DNA of 14,254 nucleotides, taken from NCBI GenBank assembly GCA_946482325.1, contig CAMLRA010000100.1, forward strand, positions 1 through 14,254, written 5' to 3'. Position numbers and translations under genes: made by a program. This DNA is from an uncultured Chromatiaceae bacterium. Lineage in GTDB: Bacteria; Pseudomonadota; Gammaproteobacteria; Enterobacterales; Alteromonadaceae. Below are positions 8,701-14,254 of the stretch, one piece after another. The notes under the pieces were generated by a model. That model saw only the letters and a program-made list of their open reading frames with translations, was not told where the DNA came from and ran no database searches. Each line of letters starts with the position of its first letter. The stretch's first letter is position 1.

Positions 8701-10222
8701 AGAAAGTGCGCGGTTTGCGCGACAACACCGCCATCGGCGTATCATCGCCCATAGAGCCAACGGCTTCCTGACCGTCTTTCGCCAGGACAGTGATGACCTG
8801 ATCAATTTCTTCATAGCTGTAGTTAAACAGCTTATGCAGCACCAGCATCTCATCGTCTGAGAATACGCGTTTACCGATGAGGTCGGTTTCAAATTTCTCG
8901 TACGGTACCAGCCGCTGCACGTTTTGGTTCAGCCAGTGCCGGTAAGGGTGGCGCGCTTTTAAGTCGGCGTCGATTTCGTCGGAGCGCCAGATTTTGCCGG
9001 TTTGTGTATCGATCGCCAGCATCTCGCCCGGGCCGACGCGGCCTTTTTCCAGCACTTCATCTGCAGTGTAATCCCAGATCCCGACTTCAGAAGCCAGCGT
9101 AATTAACTTGTCTTTGGTGATAACAAACCGGGCAGGGCGCAAACCATTGCGGTCCAGATTACAGGCGACATGCTGACCGTTGGTCAGCACTATACCGGCC
9201 GGGCCGTCCCACGGTTCCATATGCATAGAGTTGAATTCGTAGAAGGCTTTTAAGTCATCGTCCATGACTTTATTGCCTTGCCATGCTGGCGGTACCAGCA
9301 AGCGCATAGCGCGGAACAAGTCCATGCCACCGGCTAAAAACAGCTCCAGCATGTTGTCGAGTGAACTTGAATCCGAACCTTTAGTGCCAACGTAAGGTGC
9401 CGCCTGTGACATATCGGGAATCAGCGGCGAGGCAAACTTGTATTGCCGTGCGCGTGCCCATTGCCGGTTACCGGTGATGGTGTTGATTTCACCATTGTGC
9501 GCCAGAAAACGGAATGGCTGCGCCAAAGCCCAGCGTGGCATGGTGTTGGTCGAGAACCGCTGGTGGAACACACAAATTGCGGTTTCCATGCGGATATCGG
9601 CTAAATCCAGATAAAATCCCGGCAAGTCGGCCGGCATCATCAGGCCTTTAAACACAGTCACCAGACTGGAAAAACTTGGAATATAAAAATCGCTGTCGTC
9701 CGGCAATTGCTCGGCGACTAGCTTTTCGGCGCGACGGCGCAGCATGTATAAGCGCCGCTCAAGGTCGTGATCACCCCAGCCCGGTTGGGCACTGACAAAG
9801 ACCTGCATAATTTTTGGCATTGAGCTCGCCGCAATAGGCCCCAGCACTGCGGCGTCAGTTGGCACTTCGCGCCAGCCGACCAGTGTTAAGGTCTCGCGAC
9901 TGATCTCAGCTTCAATAATTGATTTGGCAACTTCGGCTTTGACCGGGTCCTGACTTAAAAAAATCATCCCGACGCCATACTTTTTGCCCAGCACCCAGTT
10001 ATTTTCCGCGGCAATAGCACGGAAAAAACTATCAGGTTTCTGCATCAGCAAGCCGCAACCGTCACCGGTTTTACCGTCTGCTGAAATGCCACCGCGATGC
10101 TGCATCCGGGCCAGACCGCTGATTGCAGTTCTGACTATCCGGTGACTTGCCACCCCTTCAAGATGGGTGATCAGACCAAAGCCACAGTTTTCTCTGGCCT
10201 GGCTGTGGTGATACAACGCCAT
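5747..10222 (-). CDS. gltB: Glutamate synthase (NADPH) large subunit
   Basis: The 1491-residue alpha subunit converts glutamine plus 2-oxoglutarate to two glutamates. The class II glutaminase domain starts at Cys13 (ENCGFGLITH), which should become the N-terminal nucleophile after removal of a 12-residue leader. Supporting motifs are QHRGGISADGKTGDGCG (41-57), HQRFSTNT (220-227) and HNGEINTITGNRQWAR (242-257). The FMN-binding synthase domain (about 840-1200) has AMSIGALSPEAHEAL, GEGGQLPGEKVT, SPPPHHDIYSIEDL (973-986) and GYDGGTGASP. The 3Fe-4S cysteines are Cys1108, 1114 and 1119 (CKFLRICHLNNC). The C-terminal glycine-rich beta-helix spans about 1240-1480. Alignment to E. coli GltB from memory is close throughout, except for the short leader. 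GGAGGGAG about ten bases before the ATG supports the start. First gene of gltBD, with candidate promoters and operators upstream. Confidence 0.98.
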   Translation of the reverse strand: MALYHHSQARENCGFGLITHLEGVASHRIVRTAISGLARMQHRGGISADGKTGDGCGLLMQKPDSFFRAIAAENNWVLGKKYGVGMIFLSQDPVKAEVAKSIIEAEISRETLTLVGWREVPTDAAVLGPIAASSMPKIMQVFVSAQPGWGDHDLERRLYMLRRRAEKLVAEQLPDDSDFYIPSFSSLVTVFKGLMMPADLPGFYLDLADIRMETAICVFHQRFSTNTMPRWALAQPFRFLAHNGEINTITGNRQWARARQYKFASPLIPDMSQAAPYVGTKGSDSSSLDNMLELFLAGGMDLFRAMRLLVPPAWQGNKVMDDDLKAFYEFNSMHMEPWDGPAGIVLTNGQHVACNLDRNGLRPARFVITKDKLITLASEVGIWDYTADEVLEKGRVGPGEMLAIDTQTGKIWRSDEIDADLKARHPYRHWLNQNVQRLVPYEKFETDLIGKRVFSDDEMLVLHKLFNYSYEEIDQVITVLAKDGQEAVGSMGDDTPMAVLSRKPRTFYDYFRQQFAQVTNPPIDPLREAHVMSLATSIGREHNVFSETAGYARRIQFESPVMMYSDLKQLKTADQNFYKHHIISLNYAPEEGLENALRRIAAEAVQVVREENVVLVILTDRKIQQGFVPVPAAMAVGAVHHALVDNQLRCDSNIIIETAGARDPHHFAVLVGLGATGIYPFLAYETIEQLVEKGNINLTARQAVLNYRKGINKGLYKIMSKMGISTVASYRCSNLFEAVGINKNVMQLCFPDVPSRLGGADFTDFEADVLVRANTAWLKRKPLTHGGLLKYVHDGEYHAYNPDVVQTLQKAVRSGDYEDYKAYRDVVNTRPVAHIRDLFVLDKSKATPIALDKVAPAEQLYPRFDSAAMSIGALSPEAHEALAIAMNRLGGRSNSGEGGEDPRRFGTEKNSKIKQVASGRFGVTPHYLVNAEVIQIKVAQGAKPGEGGQLPGEKVTAEIARLRYSVPGVTLISPPPHHDIYSIEDLSQLIFDLKQVNPHALISVKLVSEPGVGTIATGVAKAYADLITVSGYDGGTGASPLTSVKYAGSPWELGLAEVHQALVENGLRDRVRLQVDGGLKTGLDVVKAAILGAESFGFGTGPMVALGCKFLRICHLNNCATGVATQDATLRRDHFNGLPDMVMNYFKFISTEVRELLAELGVSQLTDLIGRTDLLSVKPGETTRQAKLDLTPILQASGVSSDKPLYCVQNNDPFDNGPLNQLLVERCADMVKYKTGGRLNLAIRNTDRSVGAKLSGLIARTHGNQGMATEPIEVQFSGTAGQSFGVWNAGGLHLSLQGDANDYVGKGMTGGQLAVYPPKGCSFAKDNATIVGNTCLYGATGGRLYAAGRAGERFAVRNSGAIAVIEGTGDNCCEYMTGGVVVVLGQTGVNFGAGMTGGFAYLYDEQNDLDLRVNGELVETLEVSTPILQEHLRSLIHQHFEATGSERAHQILSSFQSCLSKFKLVKPKTSDVNTLLGHRARSSAELRVQAM

Positions 10223-10311
10223 GACACACTCCCTCCAACCTGTCCTGCATAAATAAAAATGTAAAAATAGTGAATTTATATTCTTTTAATTTTGGTTTTT
10301 ACGTGTGAAAG

Positions 10312-10340
10312 AAAATAACGGTCGTACTTTCAAGGGTCAA
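10312..10340 (-). promoter_or_regulatory. Candidate proximal gltBD promoter (P1)
   Basis: On the minus strand, TTGACC (10335-10340), a 17-bp spacer and TATTTT (10312-10317) form a plausible sigma-70 promoter. The transcript would start near 10305, about 80 nt before the gltB ATG. The leader is AT-rich and I see no riboswitch or attenuator fold in it. Confidence 0.5.
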
Positions 10341-10401
10341 TGGCTGTTAGAGTTGTTATTTTAGTGAGGTCTGGACGTCTGAACGTAAAGACCTGCTATC
10401 A

Positions 10402-10430
10402 GATATACCGATTTTTGCTGAAAATTGCAA
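10402..10430 (-). promoter_or_regulatory. Candidate distal gltBD promoter (P2)
   Basis: On the minus strand, TTGCAA (10425-10430), a 17-bp spacer and TATATC (10402-10407) give a second sigma-70-like pair upstream of P1. It lies downstream of two palindromes, which could serve as upstream activator sites for it. Less certain than P1, because either could be chance in an AT-rich leader. Confidence 0.35.
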
Positions 10431-10450
10431 GATGACTTTTGGCAGAGTGC

Positions 10451-10463
10451 CGGTGATTCACCG
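10451..10463. promoter_or_regulatory. Palindrome CGGTGATTCACCG, possible operator
   Basis: Two perfect 6-bp arms around one central base. The near-absence of a loop suggests a dimeric-protein DNA site rather than an RNA hairpin. Its centre is about 62 bp upstream of the start predicted for P2, a usual place for an activator. I do not recognise the regulator. It is not a CRP site, because the TGA/TCA half-sites are too close together. Confidence 0.35.
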
Positions 10464-10484
10464 CATCGGCTGGCTGGGCTTAAA

Positions 10485-10499
10485 TGTAATAAAATTACA
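10485..10499. promoter_or_regulatory. HexR-type operator upstream of gltBD
   Basis: TGTAATAAAATTACA is a perfect 15-bp palindrome (6-bp arms, AAA centre). It matches the core of the HexR consensus tTGTAATwwwATTACa reported for Shewanella and other gammaproteobacteria; the flanking bases (A and G) do not match the weaker outer positions. HexR is an RpiR-family regulator of central carbon metabolism that responds to 2-keto-3-deoxy-6-phosphogluconate. The site is 263 bp before the gltB ATG and about 97 bp upstream of the predicted P2 start. That position favours activation over direct promoter occlusion, if it is functional. Confidence 0.6.
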
Positions 10500-10540
10500 G
10501 AAATTGCTGTTTTTCGGCGCTTCTTTGCCAGAGGGAGACA

Positions 10541-10568
10541 TAAAAAAAGCTGCCATCGGCAGCTTTTT
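10541..10568 (-). terminator. Rho-independent terminator of folE2
   Basis: AAAAAGCTGCC (10544-10554) and GGCAGCTTTTT (10558-10568) form a perfect 11-bp stem with a 3-base loop. On the minus strand the GC part of the stem runs into seven T residues. It lies about 68 bp past the folE2 stop and separates folE2 from the gltBD promoter region. On the plus strand it also ends in five T residues, so it may work in both directions. Confidence 0.85.
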
Positions 10569-10635
10569 GTTGGTTTTTAGTCGCAGATATATGCGCTAAA
10601 TATGCGCGCTATTCAGCGGCGTGATGGGGCTGCAC

Positions 10636-11562
10636 TTAAGCGCGGTAGCCGCCTTGCAGACCTTTCACAGTCACCGCAACAGCATCATGTGCATGCAAAG
10701 ATTCATAGTGGTTGACCCGCAGCCAGAAATCTTCGAACTCGGTCAGCCCGTTTAAGGCATGTTTTAACCGGCGCGCAGCGTCTTCACAAAACATCAGATT
10801 CTGGCCGTTTAAGCGGGCGAATTCCTGCTCATCGGCGCGTTTCACCGCGGCCTGTACCGGCGTTTTCAACGCATCTTCAATCGCATCAATCAGCGCAACG
10901 ATTGGAAACTCGCTGACATTACGCTGCAGTTTCACTTTAACTTCCGCCACCGAGCGCTGGCTGTGTGGTGTTGCCACTATGCCTTGGGTCGTACCCAGCC
11001 AATCGACGACCAGTTCACTGCTGATTTGCTGCTGGCCGGCAAAACGAGCGACAAAAGCTTCCTGAATCAGCTGACGGGCCAATGCCGCCGAGCAAGGACA
11101 AGTCGATGAATAAGGTACATTAACCTTTAGCTCAACCTGCAGCTGGTTTTCTACCACCTGGCCTGTGATAGTCACAGGGTAAGCTTTCCAGCCTTGTTTT
11201 TCAGTGATAAGCGCCTTGCGGCGTAAATGCAGATCAAAATCAAACTTCACAAATGCCTGATCGCTAAGATCTTCATGAGTGGTGATAAAGGTATCGAGCA
11301 ACTCACACAAGCTGGCATGGCTTAAGCTCGATTCGCGGGACAATTCGTCGAGCGCCAGGTACAACCGTGACATATGAATGCCTTTGGCTTTGGGATCTGC
11401 CAGGTTGACGAATGCTTCTACTTTAGCACTGACCTGACGCGGCGCTTCGCCGTGTAATGCCAGCATCAGCGGCACTTCAATATGGCTCATGCCAACCCAG
11501 TCTAAAGTGCCTTCGGTGGTGGCACATGATTGGTTGGCTACATCTGGCATCGCTATCGGCAT
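10636..11562 (-). CDS. folE2: GTP cyclohydrolase FolE2 (type IB)
   Basis: A 308-residue cytoplasmic enzyme converting GTP to 7,8-dihydroneopterin triphosphate and formate. This is the first step of tetrahydrofolate synthesis and also feeds queuosine precursors. FolE2 signatures are PDVANQ near the N-terminus (6-11), KGIHMSRLY (60-68), [13 protein letters not shown] (149-161) with the conserved metal-site cysteine in [12 protein letters not shown] (197-204), and the C-terminal [10 protein letters not shown] and [15 protein letters not shown]. The start at 11562 follows GGAG five bases upstream. An in-frame ATG at 11631 would add 23 residues lacking family similarity and lies at the predicted promoter. 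The type IB enzyme can work with metals other than zinc, and some bacteria place it under Zur control. I see no Zur-like palindrome here, so it may be the constitutive enzyme. It sits between arcB and gltB, where E. coli has yhcC. Confidence 0.95.
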   Translation of the reverse strand: MPIAMPDVANQSCATTEGTLDWVGMSHIEVPLMLALHGEAPRQVSAKVEAFVNLADPKAKGIHMSRLYLALDELSRESSLSHASLCELLDTFITTHEDLSDQAFVKFDFDLHLRRKALITEKQGWKAYPVTITGQVVENQLQVELKVNVPYSSTCPCSAALARQLIQEAFVARFAGQQQISSELVVDWLGTTQGIVATPHSQRSVAEVKVKLQRNVSEFPIVALIDAIEDALKTPVQAAVKRADEQEFARLNGQNLMFCEDAARRLKHALNGLTEFEDFWLRVNHYESLHAHDAVAVTVKGLQGGYRA

Positions 11563-11621
11563 GAAATCTCCGGGTCTGTCTGTTGCGACTACTTCAGCAC
11601 GCTTGGTCTGGAAAGGGCGGC

Positions 11622-11649
11622 ATTCTATCAAGCTTCACACATTTGTCTT
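11622..11649 (-). promoter_or_regulatory. Candidate folE2 promoter
   Basis: On the minus strand, AAGACA (11644-11649), a 16-bp spacer and TAGAAT (11622-11627) form a moderate sigma-70 pair. A start near 11615 would leave a leader of about 50 nt before the ATG at 11562. That leaves no room for a riboswitch. Confidence 0.4.
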
Positions 11650-11748
11650 ATGAAAAATTTGCAAAGGTGCCATCCATTTTTTCGCTCGATTGGCGTACCG
11701 GCGTTGGACTTTATCTGTGGTGCGCTGCTATTTGAGGGCTGGCGCTTT

Positions 11749-11775
11749 AATACCTGATAAATTTAGTCAGGTATT
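11749..11775. repeat. Inverted repeat / hairpin in folE2-arcB spacer
   Basis: AATACCTGA (11749-11757) pairs perfectly with TCAGGTATT (11767-11775) around a 9-base AT-rich loop. On the plus strand TTACTCC follows the stem, too few T residues for a good terminator and with low stem GC. It could be a weak terminator for a plus-strand transcript, or an operator. It belongs to no recognised gene. Confidence 0.4.
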
Positions 11776-12046
11776 TTACTCCTTTCATTTACGCACTGAC
11801 AAGTCAGCCGGATCAGCTTGGTTTTAGGCTATTGTCTGGTCTGGCGCAGAAGCGGCGTCTTCTGACGCAGCGCTGCCAGCGAACTGCAATTGGCAAAGCA
11901 GTCAGGACAAGATAATCTAACAGGTACAAATCAAGCCGTGACGACAATGATAAGATGCGGTTTCACTTCGAATTTTTACCAGAGTGCTGGTTTGCGGAAA
12001 TACGCTTACAATACACCTGCGCAGGCACAAAAGAGGTTGTAACTGC

Positions 12047-14254
12047 ATGAGTCAATACCGGATCCACCCCTGGGTCGGTCAGCTGGCGCTGGTGCTGAAA
12101 CAGTGGGGCTGGTTGCAGTTGTTCAGCCTGACCACCTTGCTGATTATTGTCGCTTCGGGCCTGATCGCACTGGCTTTCAGCCTGACATTACACAACAGAG
12201 TGGACTGGGATTTTATCAGCGGTGCTTTGTTGTTTGCTGCTGTAGCTGCCCCGCCTTTGGTTTCTGCCTGCCTGTATCTGATTAAACATCTCGATGCCAC
12301 TTTATTTTATCTGCAGGACTCCGCACGGCAGGAAAAACGCCTCAACGAAAATCTGCAGGAGAATATCCGTCAGCTTAACTTTGAGATTGAAGAACGGAAA
12401 AAAGCCTTTCAGGCCAAACGTCAGGCTGTTGATGAGCTGCGTAAAGAAATCACCGAGCGTAAAAAGACTCAGCTGTTAGTGGAAGAACAGAGTTTACTGA
12501 TGAAGTCGATTGTCGACAGCTCGCCGGATTTGTTTTATTACCGTGATGAAACCGGTCGTTTCGCCAGCTGTAATAAAATGTTTGAGCGGATGATAGGTAA
12601 AAGCTCGAGCGAGCTGATTGGCCATTATCCGTCGGAAATTTATGCGCCTGATATGGCGCCCGCCGCCATTCTGACGGACCACGAGGTTTCAGTAAACCAA
12701 GCCGAACTGACGCTGGACGTGGAATACAACACGCCGGATGGCCAGCTGATGTGGTTTGAGATGCGCAAAGTACCTTTTTTTGACCGGCAGGGCAGGTACA
12801 TCGGTTTACTCGGCTTTGGCCGGGACATCACATCACGCAAAATGGCGGAGCAGGCACTGGAGCGCGCTTATCAGGATAAAGGTAAATTTATCGCGACGCT
12901 GAGCCATGAACTACGCACTCCTTTGAACGGCATTGTTGGTCTGACCCGGCGTTTATTGGAAACCCGTCTGACCGACGAACAGCGGAGCTGGGCCAATACG
13001 ATTTTTAGTAGCGCCGAAACTTTAGGTAATATCTTTAACGACATTATCGACTTGGACAAAATCGATCGGCAGGATTTGGATATTCTGTATCAAAGTACTG
13101 ATATTGCACAATTTATTCTCGATATCGCTAATTTTGCTGAGCTGATTTGTCAGCAAAAAGGGTTAAGTTTTAAATTACAGCAAGTGGGCGAGTTACAGGG
13201 ACATTTAAAGCTGGACCCGACGCGGGTGCGTCAGGTGCTGTGGAACTTGCTCAGTAACGCAGTGAAATTTACTGCCCGCGGTGAAATCAGTCTTTACGCT
13301 GAGCTCTGTAATAACGAACTGATTTTTGTCGTCAGTGATACCGGCATCGGCATTTCCGTGCACGAACAACAACGCATTTTTGACATGTACTACAAATCCA
13401 GCGACGGCCGGCGCTTGAGTATTGTTGGCTCAGGTATCGGGCTGTCCGTATCTAAAGCTTTAGTGGAAGCCATGGGTGGTTCGGTCACGGTACAAAGTCA
13501 GATAAACCAGGGCAGCCATTTCACCGTGCGGCTGCCGACAGAAATACAACAGGCGCCGGAACTCAGCCAGTTGCTGGTGTGCCCTGAGCTGACCGTGCTG
13601 TTGGTGGAAGATGTGCCCTTAAACGCTGAGATAGCGACCAATTTGCTGGAGCAACGCGGTCATAGCGTGGTGCATGCTGAAACCGGCGAAGATGCGCTGG
13701 CGCTGCTCGAAACCGAAGATGATATTGATTTGGTACTGCTCGACATGCAATTGCCAGACATGACTGGCGACCAAATAGCCCGTTTTATGCAGCAAGAACC
13801 GCATCTGGCACAAATTCCAATTGTGGTGTTAAGCGCCAATGTGCGCAAGGCCGAGCAGCAGCTTGAAGACATTCAGATCGCCGGTGCTTTAGCAAAACCA
13901 ATTAATACCAACAAATTAGACCAGATACTGGCCCGGTTGTTTTCACCCAGTGCCGTGCGGCAAAGCCAGACTGCCGAGACTGATGAAAATGAAGCTGCTG
14001 ATACAGTGCTGGATACATCGACTTTACAGGATTATTTGCAGTCACTTGGCAAAGCGCCGATGCAGCGCAGTATGCAACTGTTTCAGCAATTAGTGCCGGG
14101 TTACGTCAATAAGATGGTAGAAGCCGCCACCATGCAGCAACTGCAGGAGTTTCAGGACGCTGCACACAAACTAAAAGGTGCAGCTGCTTCAATCGGTTTG
14201 TTATGGGTGCAGCAGCAAGCCAAACAATTAGAACAGTTGGAACAGCCAAACTGG
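12047..14254 (+). CDS. arcB: Aerobic respiration control sensor kinase ArcB, C-terminus cut by window edge
   Basis: Tripartite hybrid kinase that senses quinone-pool redox state and passes phosphate to the regulator ArcA. The window holds 736 residues; E. coli has 778. Order: two membrane segments (about 23-47, 57-79) with a short periplasmic loop; coiled-coil linker (82-150); PAS domain (about 151-265); HisKA with SHELRTPLNG and phospho-His287; ATPase with N-box WNLLSNAVKF (399-408), DTGIGI and GSGIGL; receiver with acidic pair Glu521/Asp522, phospho-Asp566 in LLDMQLPDMTG, Ser596 and Lys617; and an HPt domain with His707 in AHKLKGAA. These three phospho-sites correspond to E. coli His292, Asp576 and His717. 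The ATG follows AGAGGT nine bases upstream. Oddity: Cys175 matches E. coli redox Cys180, but Trp236 stands at the place of Cys241 in an ungapped alignment. ArcB plus adjoining gltBD is conserved gene order with E. coli. Confidence 0.95.
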   Translation, partial: MSQYRIHPWVGQLALVLKQWGWLQLFSLTTLLIIVASGLIALAFSLTLHNRVDWDFISGALLFAAVAAPPLVSACLYLIKHLDATLFYLQDSARQEKRLNENLQENIRQLNFEIEERKKAFQAKRQAVDELRKEITERKKTQLLVEEQSLLMKSIVDSSPDLFYYRDETGRFASCNKMFERMIGKSSSELIGHYPSEIYAPDMAPAAILTDHEVSVNQAELTLDVEYNTPDGQLMWFEMRKVPFFDRQGRYIGLLGFGRDITSRKMAEQALERAYQDKGKFIATLSHELRTPLNGIVGLTRRLLETRLTDEQRSWANTIFSSAETLGNIFNDIIDLDKIDRQDLDILYQSTDIAQFILDIANFAELICQQKGLSFKLQQVGELQGHLKLDPTRVRQVLWNLLSNAVKFTARGEISLYAELCNNELIFVVSDTGIGISVHEQQRIFDMYYKSSDGRRLSIVGSGIGLSVSKALVEAMGGSVTVQSQINQGSHFTVRLPTEIQQAPELSQLLVCPELTVLLVEDVPLNAEIATNLLEQRGHSVVHAETGEDALALLETEDDIDLVLLDMQLPDMTGDQIARFMQQEPHLAQIPIVVLSANVRKAEQQLEDIQIAGALAKPINTNKLDQILARLFSPSAVRQSQTAETDENEAADTVLDTSTLQDYLQSLGKAPMQRSMQLFQQLVPGYVNKMVEAATMQQLQEFQDAAHKLKGAAASIGLLWVQQQAKQLEQLEQPNW

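Larger units (their letters stand above)
11563..12046. other. 484-bp divergent spacer between folE2 and arcB
   Basis: No convincing gene is seen. The spacer holds the folE2 promoter on the left, a 9-bp hairpin at 11749-11775, and two weak arcB promoter candidates on the right. The first is TTGGCA (11890-11895) with GATAAT (11911-11916) and a short 15-bp spacer. The second is an isolated TACAAT at 12007-12012 with a poor -35. A 35-codon open frame (11650-11757) lacks a ribosome site. No yhcC remnant was recognised. Confidence 0.6.

Noticed and set aside
10223..10311. Possible riboswitch or glutamine-sensing leader RNA before gltB
   Set aside because: The stretch is AT-rich and I see no paired stems or known aptamer core.
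11563..11631. 23-residue N-terminal extension of FolE2
   Set aside because: It is not part of the family as I know it, it begins at the predicted promoter, and GGAG sits correctly before 11562.
11853..11872. Small GCGTC/GACGC hairpin upstream of arcB
   Set aside because: The stem is only 5 bp with no T-run; this is expected by chance in a region of this size.

Overview
The window looks like a chromosomal housekeeping segment of a gammaproteobacterium with medium GC content. ArcB, AceK, an NADPH-type GltB/GltD pair and a HexR-type operator together fit the Alteromonadales and their relatives. Rheinheimera or Alishewanella would be my guess, but that is inference from gene content alone. I see no phage, transposon, CRISPR array, tRNA or rRNA.

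Layout, left to right. (1) Bases 1-1288, minus: aceK (isocitrate dehydrogenase kinase/phosphatase), with its C-terminus cut off by the window edge. A 212-bp divergent promoter region separates it from (2) 1501-2196, plus: an unrecognised inner-membrane protein with three predicted membrane segments, and (3) 2285-2578, plus: a small DUF1840-family protein. (4) 2623-4143, minus: an exported amidase-signature enzyme, convergent with (3). (5) 4325-10222, minus: the gltBD operon for glutamate synthase, closed by a strong hairpin terminator. (6) 10223-10635: a 413-bp regulatory region with the folE2 terminator, two palindromes and two candidate gltB promoters. (7) 10636-11562, minus: folE2 (GTP cyclohydrolase IB). 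(8) 11563-12046: a 484-bp divergent spacer. (9) 12047 to the right edge, plus: arcB, a hybrid sensor kinase whose last residues lie outside the window.

Several of these genes act around 2-oxoglutarate. AceK sets isocitrate flux between the TCA cycle and the glyoxylate shunt, ArcB adjusts respiratory and TCA gene expression to redox state, and GltBD drains 2-oxoglutarate into glutamate. The gltBD leader carries a perfect 15-bp palindrome, TGTAATAAAATTACA, matching the published HexR consensus. If real, it ties glutamate synthesis to the central-carbon regulator HexR. The amidase could release ammonia from amides outside the cytoplasm, but it is a separate transcription unit.

The two most interesting points are this HexR-like operator and the ArcB sequence. 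ArcB keeps the counterpart of E. coli redox Cys180 (Cys175) but has Trp236 exactly where Cys241 should be. I found no convincing new multi-gene system; the window is mostly conserved metabolism with interesting regulatory detail.
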